From contig NC_063168.1 of assembly GCF_023159225.1 (NCBI RefSeq), forward strand, positions 47,006,562 through 47,070,561: 64,000 nt of DNA, written 5' to 3'. Positions 31,815-42,424 of the stretch are shown here, one piece after another. The position numbers were made by a program, and so were the translations under genes. This DNA comes from Perognathus longimembris pacificus (taxonomy: Eukaryota; Chordata; Mammalia; Rodentia; Heteromyidae). Under the pieces are notes generated by a model. It did no database searches. It was not told where the DNA came from and saw nothing but the letters and a program-made list of their open reading frames with translations. The stretch's first letter is position 1, and each line of letters starts with the position of its first letter.

Positions 31815-32095
31815 ATTTGAAATCAGATCTTTGCATATGCCAAGCAGGCATTCTACCATTTGAGCCATAAATCCAGCCCTTTGTTCTTTTGTCATTTTTC
31901 TAATACCGCCTTAAGTTTTTACCTCAGATCACAATTTTCCTACCAATGTAGCTAGATGACAGATGGGAATCACCATGTCCACGGTGAGATATGGTCTCCA
32001 TAACTTTTGCTTGACCTTGTCTCAAACCATGATCCTCCAGATCTCTACTTCTTGAGTAGCAGTGTTTACATCAGATCCACTGTACCTGGTGCTTT
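31815..32095 (-). repeat. Three-module SINE, antisense
   Basis: 'atgccaagcaggcattctac', 'catttgagccataaatccag' (ID-like), then 7SL-like units ending 'gggaatcaccatgtccacgg' and 'gatccactgtacctggtgc'. Diverged. Confidence 0.6.
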
Positions 32096-33040
32096 AGATG
32101 TGTTAACTTGTTGAAGATAATGCTACACCTAGGATGAAAATCAAAAGCGTATGAGCATTAAAATAACAATATGTATGACAGAGACAAGGTGATGGTGGTG
32201 ACATTATCATTACTATGCATTCATCCATCTGGCATATGACAAATTTGGCATTTACCATACACCAGATGTACTTGCCAGCTCAAGCAGGGAGAGGAGTGGG
32301 GTAAATAAAGGGATAAAGGATATGTGGCTCTCTCCCACCCATCAAGGAAAGGGAAGTAGATTGGAGGAGTGGAACTGTAACAAACACATAATGGATACAG
32401 AGCCCAGCACAGGGGAGCTCAGTGGAGGTCAGCTGATTCTGTAGGAGCAAGCAGAAGCTGCCATTTGAGTTGAACAGAGCAGAAGCAAAAGGCCTTTCCA
32501 GGCACAGGAAGTGTGTGTCCAGGCCCCAGGGGGTGACACATGTGGAAAGGGACTGAAGATGTTGGCAGTGCAAGTGGTCAAGAGATCTCCACAGGGCTTG
32601 TTAAGGATGGAAGTCTCTTCTGGAGACCACTCACAGGACAGCCTCCATCAGGAGCCTAAAATAGGAGACCAGCGGGACCACAGACAGGCAACAGGAGGAA
32701 AGGAGGGGCACTAGGGAAGTGAGAGGTGCCTGGGAGCAGCAGAGGGCACAGAGATTGGTGAGAAGATGTCATTGCTTAGACAAGTAACAAGGAGATAAAC
32801 AGGAGACTTCCCTTGCTACTTCATCTTTCATCTGTAGTGATAGAACAGTCTATGTCTCCTTACTCTATGGGCCAATCATAAAGTTACTAACAATGGAAAG
32901 AAAATAAAAACAATAGCCAATGTCTATAGAACAATTATGCATTTAATTTAACAAATGCTTAACACTTGCTAGACATCATTGTTCTCACAATGATCATATG
33001 AAAGAAAGGCCTTTTTTGTGGAAGAGGATAGTTTTGAATA
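32096..33040. other. Unassigned stretch
   Basis: No clear repeats. A 97-codon minus frame (32280-32573) is unrecognised. The AT-rich section 32860-33000 is unassigned. Confidence 0.35.
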
Positions 33041-33049
33041 TAAACTTTT

Positions 33050-33290
33050 TTTTGTGCTAGTTTATTTTTAGATAGAATCTCTTGCTTTTGCCCAGGCCAA
33101 CCTCAAACCATAACTCTTCTATCTCCAAAGTAGCTGGGATTACAGGTGTTAGGCACCACTCAAGCTTGTTCATTTTGGAGACAGTGTCTTGATAAAGTTT
33201 TGATCATGCTGGCCTTAAAACAACAATCCTCACTTCTACCTCCCAAGCTGCTAATAATAGAGGTTGCTTATCACCATGCCCAGCCTCTGA
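33050..33290 (-). repeat. Dimeric 7SL-derived SINE, antisense
   Basis: Two 7SL-like units in tandem: 'gatagaatctcttgcttttg' through 'gctgggattacaggtgttag' (33070-33165), then 'ggagacagtgtcttgataaa' through 'tatcaccatgcccagcc' (33176-33286). No ID-like part is evident. Confidence 0.65.
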
Positions 33291-33291
33291 A

Positions 33292-33600
33292 ATATGCATT
33301 TTCATTATTTACATTTTATCTGTGAGGAAATATAGACACAGTAACACTAAGTAACATACCAGGCCACACAGCCATAGAGCTATAATTTGCAGCCAGGTAA
33401 TTTGGCATAAGTCTCTGTTCTTTTTTCCCATGTACAAACCTCTTGCTTGCCACACACTTAAGCTACTACTTTGGTCCTCACAATAATTCTAGCAACTAGT
33501 TACTTTTAAGTCCTGTTTTGTAGATAAGGAAACTGAGACACAGAGTGAGCAAGTACCTTTCCCTAGGTTGTACAATCTAGTAAATTGGCCTATTTGGCCG
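33292..33600 (-). repeat. MIR-type fragments, antisense
   Basis: Two MIR-like cores in the same orientation: 'cattttatctgtgaggaaat' with 'ccaggccacacagccataga' (33310-33385), and 'ttttgtagataaggaaactg' with 'agacacagagtgagcaagta' (33515-33575). They could be two MIRs or one split element. Confidence 0.6.
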
Positions 33601-34270
33601 TAAAGTGTTGTACTCCTAACTGTCCTCCACATTCTCTTCATTCTGAGAGTATAAAAGCCAGGAGGTGGGGCCTAGGAGGAAGCAGCAACCTGGAAGAAAG
33701 GCTGATCAGATGGGGTACTTTTGCCTGGCCAGGCTTCCATACCTGATAGGAAGCAGAGAAAAGAGAGGGCAAATTCCCCACTCCTGCTCCTGACTGTGTG
33801 CTGGGTAGTAAAATACCCTGATCCCTTGTGAGTAAGGGTCTGTAGGCCTCTGAGCTGAGATCAGTGGTTGGCACAGGGTGGAATCTGTCCAGGTCTGCTG
33901 TTTTGATTGGTCTTGGCAAAAACAAGATGTCAGCAAGTATAGCGATAAATCCCTGTGACAGCAGCTCCCAAGGCTGGGACACACTCTGGGCCATGTTGGA
34001 GCCATAGTGTCCAGAACCTTCTGCTGCCACTTCTTGAGGCAGAGATTCCTGGCCTGGGGCCTAGCAATGGAATCATGAATCTATGAGCAGACTTCATACG
34101 GAGCAAAACATGCAGGAAGTTTGACAGGAAGGAATGGAGCTAAAAAGTAAATTCACCAGAGTGCAGCAGGGGCAGAGCTAGAGCTGTGATCCTAAAGCAA
34201 GATGACAAAGCCCCAGAGAGACATGTGAGAGGCTTTGAAGGATGTGGGGATGTTGAAGGAGCACTGATGA
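33601..34270. other. Unassigned stretch with a 130-codon frame
   Basis: The minus-strand frame 33638-34030 is among the longest in the window not built from repeats. It lacks any recognised domain and is overlapped by another 99-codon frame on the same strand. Treated as chance. Confidence 0.35.
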
Positions 34271-34274
34271 GAGG

Positions 34275-34505
34275 CTATATAGTTAAGGACATGGACCTCG
34301 AAGCCAGACTCTCTGGGTTCAAATCCCTCTTGGCATCTTTCTAGTTGGAAGATTTAGGACATGTTCCTTAATCTTTCTGTGATTCAGTGTTCTTGCCTGT
34401 ACATCATCAGGTTGTTCTGGGGATTCGATGACTTAAATATAGATAGCCCAAAGAACAGTACCCAGTACCAAGGTAGCGAGTGCTCTATATATGGGTATTA
34501 AATCA
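34275..34505 (+). repeat. MIR SINE, near full-length
   Basis: 'tatatagttaaggacatgga', 'cagactctctgggttcaaat', 'gaagatttaggacatgttcc', 'tgattcagtgttcttgcctg', 'gttgttctggggattcgatg'. A complete MIR order from the tRNA-like head to the 3' part. Confidence 0.82.
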
Positions 34506-34603
34506 GGTAAATGAGCTTTAGGGAAACATACATATCTGTTGCCACTGGAGGAAACCATAGTATCCAGGATAATAGAAGTAGGGACCAAGCATAAAATGCT
34601 TGC

Positions 34604-35090
34604 TACTTTTTTGTGTTCCAGTAATGGAGTTTAAACTCAGGGCCCGAGTGCTGTCCCTCAGCTTTTTCACTCAAGGCTTTTGCTGTACTACTTGAGTCAT
34701 AGCTCTACTTCTGGCTTTCAGTGGTTAATTAGAGATAAGTCTCAGGAAGATACTGGTAACTCGTACCCATAATTCTAGCTACTCAAGAGGCTGAGATCTG
34801 AGGATTGTGGTTCAAAGCCAGCCCAGGCAGGAAAGTCTGTGAGTCTCTTACCTTCAATTAATTATGGAAAAAAAAATAATAAGTAGTGCTGCAGCTCAAG
34901 TGGTAGAATGCTAGCCTTGAGCAAAAAGCAGCTCAGGGATAGCACTCAGGCCTGAAGTTTGAGCTCCAGAGCCCCCACCCGCCCCCACCTCACCCAAAGA
35001 GTCTCATGGCTGGCTTCAAACTACAATCCTTGGATTTCAGCCACCTGAGTAGCTACAATTATATATAGGCCCGAGACACTGGTGCTTTCT
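34604..35090 (-). repeat. 7SL-ID SINE, antisense, split by a sense SINE
   Basis: ID half and spacer at 34604-34744 ('gtgctgtccctcagcttttt', 'ggttaattagagataagtct'); the 7SL half resumes at 34996 ('aaagagtctcatggctggct') and runs to about 35090. The junction falls inside the conserved 'gataagagtctcatgg' stretch, with 'agtctca' present on both sides. Confidence 0.82.
34746..34990 (+). repeat. 7SL-ID SINE inserted in an opposite SINE
   Basis: 'gatactggtaactcgtaccc', 'gatctgaggattgtggttca', 'gcctaga'-less spacer with 'cttaccttcaattaatta', 'gcttgagcaaaaagc'-type right half, C-rich end. With the surrounding antisense SINE it forms an inverted pair that could fold in RNA. Confidence 0.82.
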
Positions 35091-35214
35091 TTTATAAATG
35101 TTTAAGTTCAAAGTCATAGATTTAAAGTCACAGGAAAACCATATTGGACCAGATGCCACAGCCCTCGAATCTGGGGTGGTGCGAAGTGGCACAGGAACTC
35201 TAGAAACTGCTAGG

Positions 35215-35345
35215 GTATCATCAGCACTAAAATTCACACTCATAAATATGCAAGGTCATCTAATAATGTACACTCTGCTCAGCAAAGGAACCATGCAGAG
35301 GGCCAGAGAGAGGCCTTGTCCCAGGTCACATAGCTAGGTGATATG
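35215..35345 (-). repeat. MIR fragment, antisense
   Basis: 'ccagagagaggccttgtccc' then 'aggtcacatagctaggtgat' matches antisense MIR core. Confidence 0.5.
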
Positions 35346-36700
35346 AGAAGCGGAGCATGAGCCAAGACGGAAGACAGGCTAGGACTGGGGCATCATCACA
35401 CACATTAGCCTTTTTGCCTTGACCCTGGAAGGCTGGGAGCCCAACATACAGGTCTCATCCTGCATGGATTAGCTACAACCTTGGCCTGGAGGAGCCTGCT
35501 GAGTATGTTGACCCCAACCCAGGATGTTCCTGCCCATCACCTGTCAGTGAGCTCTGGCAGATCTTGAAGGCTTAATTTCCTCCTCAGAAGTAAAAGTGGG
35601 GGAGAGGGTACAAGGAGGATTCACCTCACTTCACCTTCTCCTCCCATGCTTTCACACTCAGGTCAGCAGGGACTCATGGCAGGGGTACTCATCTATAAGC
35701 TGTCCAAGAACTCCACAAATCCCAAATGCTTCACTCAAACTGATTTCCATATTCCTAACTCAAACCAACATCTCTATCCCTCACACCCATATGCCAGAGT
35801 GACAGGCAAAGCCCAATTATCAGTGAAAATGGAGCCAAACTGTATACTATGGTCCACACAAGAGCATGGAAACCCTGTCTCCTTCTAAGCTCTTGTAATT
35901 CTGCCACCTTCCACCCGTGGTTGACAGAACCATGACAGGTCTAAGCCTAAGCAAGGCCCTTTTTCCTTTCACCAACCTTCCACTGGCCAGAATTTAATCA
36001 AGTGGAATATATCTGGACTTCAAAGAACAAGAAGTGTTGTCTAGTTGTTTGCCAGGGACACGGGCTTCACTCCTGAAGGCTTGCTTGCCACATGACCTTT
36101 TTGGCTTTGCTCTGTTGCTTGACGGTCCTGGCTTGGAACATCTACAAGATATTAAAGGGGCCCTGGAGGTCCTTCATGGGCAAATTATAGTGTGCAGGGA
36201 GAATGTCATGGATGGACTTCTGATGCTGACACAGGGCCAGAATTATGTACATCTCCTTGCGGCATGGCCAATGTCCCTCACACACTGTCTGCCACAGGAG
36301 AGCCCCCGCCTCCCCCATGTAGGCTTGCTTGGAAGGAAGAACACAAACCAACTTGGCAGAACAGTGGACATCAAACCTTTGTGCCCAGCTCTGCATCTCC
36401 TACCTTGACAGCCAGGGCACAAGGCAAAAGGGACTGCCAGAGCCACCTCCCCCTCCATGCTGGCTCTCAACTCCTCTGCGTAGGAAGGAAGCAGGAGCTG
36501 CTTCCATTTTATTTCATATTCATCACGACCTGTGTCCCACAGACATGGGAAGCTACCGAAATTACTTTCACACCCTCTCTCCCCACTGCAGCTCCTCAAA
36601 AGCAGGGGCTCCAGGAAGAGAAGGAGGGTGTGTGAGGGGAATTCCCCAGAACATCCTTTAAGGCCAACACAGGAGAAAAAAAAACAGAAACAAGAGCTGT
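35346..36700. other. Unassigned stretch, repeat-poor
   Basis: Many overlapping frames between 36034 and 36661 on both strands (up to 147 codons) are due to local low stop density. None is recognisable and they conflict with each other. No repeat recognised. Confidence 0.4.
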
Positions 36701-36703
36701 TCA

Positions 36704-36860
36704 GTTTATTGTGTGACCTTGGGTAAGTGATGAGTTCTTTCGACCTCCATTTTTCCCCCCATCTGTCAAATGGAGATAATAAAGGTGGCTCTGAAGTTGG
36801 AATGAGATAATCAATGTTTAAATGGCTCTGAAAAGTATAAAAGCTTTACATAGGAATATA
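36704..36860 (+). repeat. MIR SINE
   Basis: 'ttgtgtgaccttgggtaagt', 'ccccccatctgtcaaatgga', 'gataataaaggtggctctga' and 'aaatggctctgaaaagtata' give the MIR core through 3' part. Confidence 0.8.
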
Positions 36861-36984
36861 AGGTGTTATTATCCACTCGCCCTTCCTGCCGCTCCAGTGA
36901 ATTCAGATGTTTGGTAACAATTATAGTCTTGGCTGAAGCTCAATCTTGAGAGGGAGAAATACAGCAGCTTACTTTTTAGGGATG

Positions 36985-37345
36985 GTGCAATCGTTTTTAA
37001 GGGTACAGATTTTAATGTCCTCCAAAGGTCTATATATTGGAGGCTTGGTGCCTAGGGAGATGCCATTGGAAGGTGGTGGAATCTTTAAGAGTGGGGCCCC
37101 TGGGAAGTGGTTACATTATTGGGAAGGGGGGAGGGAGATGCCTTGGAAGGAGATTGTGAGACCCTGGTCACCTCTTTTTCTCCTATGCTTCCCAACCAGG
37201 AGGTGAGCAGCTTTGTTCTACTACATGCTAGCCTAAAGCAACAGGCCAACCAGTCATGGACCCAAACCTCCAAAACTCTCAGCCAAAGTCAAGTTTTTCC
37301 CAGGTAGTTGTAATAGTGAGAGAAGGCTAACTAATGCAAGTGAGG
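36985..37345 (+). mobile_element. ERVL-MaLR solo LTR (rodent MT/ORR1-like)
   Basis: Solo long terminal repeat of the non-autonomous MaLR class. Landmarks: 'tatattggaggcttggtgcc', 'gaaggtggtggaatctttaa', 'aaagcaacaggccaaccagt', 'ctccaaaactctcagccaaa' and the end 'ggctaactaatgc'. No internal retroviral region is present. Its 3' end is tandemly duplicated (37299-37367 and 37368-37431). The subfamily is from recall. Confidence 0.65.
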
Positions 37346-37431
37346 ATGGAGACATGGGACACCTTTTCCCAGGTACCAGTAATAGTGATAGAAAGCTAAC
37401 TAGTGCAAGTGAAGATGGCAACACAGGACTG

Positions 37432-37725
37432 TGCTATCCACAAACCTGGCTAATGCCAGGGCACCATCTCTAACCAGGGAACATAGGCCTGTGAAATGGA
37501 ACACAGTGACTCCCAGAAGACCTCCCCCATGTTGACCTAATGTCAGTGAGATGCAAAAACATACTAGCAGAGGAGTCTGCCAGCTAGGATATTGTCCTTG
37601 GGGAAATGCACTTGTTCCCAAGTGAAAGTGGAAAACCCATGTGATTTCCAGTGGACTTGTGGAAGGTAAGCCAGGCTGCTGTGTACCATCATTTATTTGA
37701 TCAGGGAGCGCAAATAAAACATTTA
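37432..37725. other. Unassigned stretch
   Basis: Non-repetitive as far as I can see. The minus frame 37400-37873 crosses into the next SINE and is not a gene. Confidence 0.4.
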
Positions 37726-37729
37726 CTAA

Positions 37730-37985
37730 GCCAAGTGCCAGTGGCTCACGCCTGTAATCCAAGCTACTCAGAAGGCTGAAATCTGAGGATTGTGGTTCAA
37801 AGCCTGCCTGAGCAGGGGAGTCTGTGAGACTCTTACTTCCAATAAGCCACTCAGAAAAAGCCAAAAGTGGCACTGTGGCTCAAGTGGTAGAACACTAGCC
37901 TTGAGCACAAAGAGGCTGAGGGACAGAGCCCAGGTTCTGAATGCAAGCCCCAGGACTGGCAAAATTTAAAGAAAAAAAATTACTA
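37730..37985 (+). repeat. 7SL-ID composite SINE
   Basis: 'gccaagtgccagtggctcac', 'gaaatctgaggattgtggtt', 'ggcactgtggctcaagtggt', 'gccttgagcacaaagaggct', 'gccccaggactggcaaaatt', A-rich tail. Well preserved. Confidence 0.93.
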
Positions 37986-38032
37986 CCCTCTGCCAAATGT
38001 TTTTCCTCATGGGAATAATAAATAACACAACA

Positions 38033-38265
38033 AACCAGGTTCTGTTGGCTCATACCTATACGTCTAGCTACTCAGGAGGCTGAGATCGAAGGATCGTGGC
38101 TAGAAAGCCAGCCTAGCCAGAAAAGTCTGTGAGAGTTTTATCTCCAATTAACCACACCCACACATACAAAAAAAAAAGCCAAAAGTACAGAGCTATGGTT
38201 CAAGTGGTAGAACATCAGCCTTAAGCAAAGACTAAGGGAGAGGACCTGAGTTCAGGAAATAAGAA
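38033..38265 (+). repeat. 7SL-ID composite SINE
   Basis: 'ggttctgttggctcatacct', 'gctactcaggaggctgagat', 'tttatctccaattaaccaca', 'ggttcaagtggtagaacatc', 'gacctgagttcaggaa'. An internal A-run (38168-38177) sits in the spacer. Confidence 0.9.
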
Positions 38266-39105
38266 AATAGTTTGGGAGCTAAAAGGCCCAGTTCAAGTAT
38301 GGCTTGCTATTAACCAGATCTGTCTGGTTCCTAGAAGTTGCCTGGGTGTTTCTTCGAATCTCACACAGGTAGAAGGCAGAGGGCAGAGTTTTTCTTCTAC
38401 TGGAATTCAATTCATTGGGAGAAGGGCAGAGGGGCAACTTATGCAGCCCACGCAAAATTCTTCTTCTAGATGAACAGAAGAAAATCTATAGCTGGGATGG
38501 GACACCAAAGACTGTGACATGTACAAACTTTTCATTAACGCAAATCAGAACCAAAAGCTAAGATCCTTCTGCATCTGTCCAGCCTGTAAGGGCAGAGCTC
38601 AGGCATCTCAGACCTCTCAGTCAAGCTTGTTTGACAGACTCTGCTTCAGACAGACCCTGAACTTGAATGACAGCAAAAAGTACAGAATGAGATGGTCACA
38701 AGGGACAGGGAGGACTGGGAGTTGGGGTGGGAGTGGGGGATAAATGTGAGAATGAAGAGAAACAGGACTGGCAGAGCCTCTTTTTCTTATTAGCATTTGT
38801 GTGCATGTATTTCCTCTGGGGGAAGGGAGGAAGTTTTCCATTGAGAGGCTCAGGCGATCCTGCATTAACACTGAACTTCAGGACCTCTTTCTCTTGCCAA
38901 CTACAACAGCAGCTGTAAAGCATAACTCTCCTGGCCAGCCTGGGGCCTTTCTACCCCACCATCAACTCAGACTCCTTTCTGTCCAGACCTTCTACAGTTT
39001 TACATCCTACCACAGCCCTCCAAGTTTTCACTTAGACACATGTCTACAGGAAAAACCCTGATAAAATGGTTTCTCATCTCCTTCGTCTGCCACATTGACC
39101 TACAG
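38266..39105. other. Unassigned stretch
   Basis: Frames of up to 86 codons on both strands, unrecognised. A CT/AG-rich part lies at 38700-38760. Confidence 0.4.
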
Positions 39106-39120
39106 AAGAAAAGGAACAGG

Positions 39121-39156
39121 CAGGCCTTGTGGCACAACGGTAGCTCGTCTGACTCC
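39121..39156 (+). pseudogene. Retroposed 5' half of tRNA-Trp (CCA)
   Basis: After two extra bases (ca), 39123-39156 matches the 5' half of mammalian tRNA-Trp(CCA): acceptor strand ggccttg, D arm 'tggcacaacggtagctcg', anticodon stem 'tctga' and loop start 'ctcc'. I count three differences from the gene sequence I remember, two at CpG positions. The match stops inside the anticodon loop. The perfect 15-bp repeat aagaaaaggaacagg flanks it at 39106-39120 and 39157-39171, as in L1-type retroposition. No poly-A tail and no 3' half. It is not a functional tRNA. Confidence 0.82.
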
Positions 39157-39171
39157 AAGAAAAGGAACAGG

Positions 39172-39580
39172 GATAGAAAGTCAGACATGGAGCTTCAACA
39201 CAGACATCTAACTAGAAGCATCTGATGGTTGGTATAAAAGCCCCTGCTCAGTACCCAGGCTCAGAACCATCTTCAAAAGCCCCCAGGGCCTGACAGGCAC
39301 TGCACTGGACAAATTCATTATCCTGAGCTCCAAAGCAAGACAGAAAGCTTAATCAGGTCAGCAGCTTTTGATCTGAAAATAAGTACCTTTTTGACACTCC
39401 ATGGATTATAGGAATTATGCCTGGAAAAGCTACCTATACCACCATCATGTCAGAGGATATCCAGAAAGATTTAGCTGAGAGGAATAAGTACAAAGCCAAA
39501 TGCCATAAACCCACAAAATAAAGCATGCCCACCCATCACTTTAGAAGCCAAAATCTTAAGGTCTATCTGAGGCAGTGGGG

Positions 39581-39582
<2 letters not shown>
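39172..39582. other. Unassigned stretch
   Basis: No gene or repeat recognised between the tRNA-half insertion and the CA microsatellite. Confidence 0.4.

Positions 39583-39636
<54 letters not shown>
39583..39636. repeat. (AC)n microsatellite
   Basis: About 26 uninterrupted AC units, then 'atataaacc'. Probably polymorphic. Confidence 0.97.
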
Positions 39637-39639
<3 letters not shown>

Positions 39640-40320
39640 AACCCTAAGATTATGCATGCCTCTTTCCTTCAACTGAGTCTTAGCCTCTGGGCCAGGAAAA
39701 CTGGGATGCTATGGTTGGGGCCAAACCTCTTCTGATAGGTAATGATACCCTAGTTTGGAGTCATTCCTGTTTCTTCTGACAAGCTATCATTTTCAGCTAA
39801 AATTTTTCCACTCCTGGACTCAGCCCAAAGGTAAATTTATTTTGGAGAGTCTGAGCCAAATTCTTCTGCAACCAGAGTTTGAGGCAGGTGAAATACAGAT
39901 TTCTGCTTCTCTCCCTATAAACATATGTCCCAAATAAACAACAATCCAGGTTCCTTGTGACCCAAGGACAAAAATGCAAGGACAAAGATGCATTGTGCAT
40001 GGTGTATTAAAGGTATGGATCAATAATGAGTCTGAATGAAGAACTAAGATTTAATTTGACATGTCCAAATAGGGATGATGGTAAATCTCTGGCATTTATA
40101 CACTTCAGACATCTCAAAATACTTCACTTCTGTTATCTCATCAGGTTGTCAACAGCTGCCTTGAGGAAAAGAGCAGAATGTCCAGGCTCCCATATGAAAA
40201 CAGAAGAGACTGAATAAACTGTATTCATACACTAACTGTATGTCTGTTGGCAAGGTTAGACCACCACCTAGATCTCTACCTCTTCCTAGGCCAAGGCTGA
40301 CAGCCTTTTATTAAGTATGG
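39637..40320. other. Unassigned stretch
   Basis: Frames of 60-67 codons on both strands, not recognised. Confidence 0.35.
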
Positions 40321-40339
40321 AAGTTAAAGTTAACTCTTA

Positions 40340-40579
40340 AGCCTGGCTCCAGTGGCTCACATCTGTAATCCTAGCTACTCGGGAAGCTGAGATCTGAGGA
40401 CTGCAGCTCAAAGCCAGCCTGGGCAGGAAAGCTTGTGAGACTTTGATCTCCAATTAAGCAACAGAAAACCGGAAGTGGAGCTATGACTTAAAGTGGTAGA
40501 GCGAAAGCCTTGAGCAAAAGGAGTTCAAGGACAGAGCTCAGGCCCTGAGTTCAAGCCCCATGGCCACCAAAAATAATAA
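40340..40579 (+). repeat. 7SL-ID composite SINE
   Basis: 'gcctggctccagtggctcac', 'gatctgaggactgcagctca', 'tgatctccaattaagcaaca', 'gcaaaaggagttcaaggaca', 'gccctgagttcaagccccat'. 'aagttaaag' lies at 40321-40329 and again at 40580-40588, a possible target-site duplication. Confidence 0.92.
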
Positions 40580-40605
40580 AAGTTAAAGATTTATAAATGA
40601 TATAG

Positions 40606-41010
40606 GGTATTTTCTGTTACTATAACACAATGTTGGAGGCAAAGTACTTTATTTGTACAAAAAACATTTATATAGCTCAGTTTCAGGGGCAGAAAGTTCA
40701 TGATTTGGTACCTCATCTGTTCAGCTTCTGGTTGAGAGGCCCCTGGGTACACAACAACATGGCAGAGAAAGAGAAAAGGAGATGACAATGGACAATAATG
40801 ACTCAGGGCATGGGATGGCCTTTAGCTCATAAGAACTAACCCCAAATTATCAGCATCAATCCCTTCCTTGAGCAGTGACCTAATGGTTAGCCTCCCTCAA
40901 GGCCCCACCTCTTAAAAAGTTTCACCACCTCTCCCATTGCCATACTGGGGACCAAGCTTCCACTACATGAACCTTTTGGGTACACATTGAAACCATATCC
41001 AAATCTGGTA
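40606..41010 (-). mobile_element. ERVL-MaLR solo LTR (MST/THE1-like), antisense
   Basis: Antisense landmarks of the MST/THE1 class: 'ttctgttactataacacaat', 'tatagctcagtttcaggggc', 'caaggccccacctcttaaaa' and 'cattgaaaccatatccaaat'. No internal viral sequence. Old and diverged. Confidence 0.65.
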
Positions 41011-41254
41011 TGCACTAAATAGTGTAGCCCAGGTTTCTTAGATTCATCAGTTACATGAAGCCCACTGCTGTAAGCTTGGGAAATCATAGAGGAAAAGAAG
41101 AGACATACATTTACTGAGTATCTATAAAGGCTAGACACCACAAAGACATTTCTTCCTCATAGGAACTCTACAAAACTGCTATCATGGTGTTCACTTTTCA
41201 GTTAGGAGATGAGAGTCTGCTGACAAAGGCTATGTTACCACACCAAAAGGCCAC

Positions 41255-42190
41255 GTTTTTTGTTGTTGTTGTTGTTTTCTGAATAGTTACTTATTTACAG
41301 AGGGGTTACAGTTTCATACGTAAGGCAGTGGGTACATTTCTTGTACAATTTGTTACCTCCTCCCTCATTCCCCCCCTCTCCCTCTCCCCCCATGAGTTGT
41401 TCAGTTGGTTTACACCAAATGGTTTTGCAAGTGTTGCTTTTGGAGTCGTTTGTCTTTTTATCCTTTGTCTCTCGATTTTGATAATCCCTTTCACTTCCCT
41501 AGTTCTAATACCAGTATACACAGTATCCAGGGTACTCAGATGAGATACAGTGATAGCACGGGGACAACCACAGGAAGGGGATACCGAGGATCATCAGCAA
41601 AAAAATAAGCTACGGTTTCACAAGGCATGTTGAATGTAATTACAACAGTGATATAACAGCTGTTTCCATAACATGGAGTTCATTTCACTTAGCATCAGCT
41701 TGTGTGTTCATAAGGGCAGAGCTATTAGGCTCTTGTGATCCTCTGCTGTGACTAGCCTAAACCTGTACTAATTATTCCCTATGAGGGAAACCATAGAGTC
41801 CATGTTTCTTTGGGTCTGGCTCACTTCACTTAGTATGATTTTTTCCAAGTTCTTCCATTTCCTTATGAATGGGGCAATGTCATTCTTTCTGATAGAGACA
41901 TAAAATTCCATTGTGTATATGTACCACATTTTCCTGATCCATTCGTCTACTGTGGAGTATCTGGGTTGGTTCCATATTTTAGCAATGACAAATTGTGCTA
42001 TGATGAACATAGTTGTGCTGGTGGCTTTAGTGTGGCCTTGCTTGTAATCTTTTGGGTAGATGCCAAAGAGTGGGGCAGCTGGGTCATAGGGTAGCTCTAT
42101 GTTTAGCCTTCTGAGGAATCTCCATACTGCTTTCCCGAGTAGCTGAACAAGTTTACATTCCCACCAACAATGTAGCAGGCAGAAGACCAC
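41255..42190 (-). mobile_element. 5'-truncated L1 LINE, antisense, with TSD
   Basis: Minus-strand 3' fragment of a rodent L1: C-terminal part of ORF2 (41768-42190), then a 3'UTR with a G-rich tract (reverse of 41370-41392) and a TTG-repeat tail (41256-41277 on the plus strand). 'aaaggccac' lies on both sides (41246-41254 and 42202-42210). The 3'UTR is shared with pieces at 17386 and 47750. Too short to be active. Confidence 0.88.
41768..42190 (-). pseudogene. L1 ORF2 C-terminal remnant
   Basis: Open for about 140 codons. It holds L1 ORF2 C-terminal landmarks: an 'LLHCWWECKLVQLLGKAVW' segment, then 'ELPYDPAAPLFGIYPKD', then 'MWYIYTMEFYVSIRKND', ending 'MVSLIGNN'. The start methionine lies at the insertion junction and is accidental. 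The endonuclease and reverse transcriptase domains are absent. Intactness over this length implies a fairly young insertion. Confidence 0.9.
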
Positions 42191-42424
42191 ATTATATAAA
42201 GAAAGGCCACTTGAGGATTTCAGTTCTGAACTAGTTTTTAACCAAATTAGCTAATAAATATAAAGCCAAAGTCTTACCTGCCCTATCCTGTCCCTCTTCA
42301 ACTATCAAGTCATTGCTAAGGGAGAGATACAGAATACTCAGGAAATAACAGGAAGACTTTTTAAAAACTCTTTCAGAAAACCCAACTTGTGCTTATTGAG
42401 ACAACAGTTTCTTTGGGATATACA

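Noticed and set aside
33638..34030. 130-codon minus-strand frame
   Set aside because: Unrecognised and overlapped by another frame of the same strand; no transcript evidence available.
36192..36635. 147-codon plus-strand frame in a region with many overlapping frames
   Set aside because: At least four frames on both strands are open here, so a local lack of stops is the simplest explanation.
36985..37345. A possible intact endogenous retrovirus
   Set aside because: Only solo LTR sequence of the non-autonomous MaLR class is present here and at 40606, 45345 and 58005; no gag, pol or env sequence was seen.
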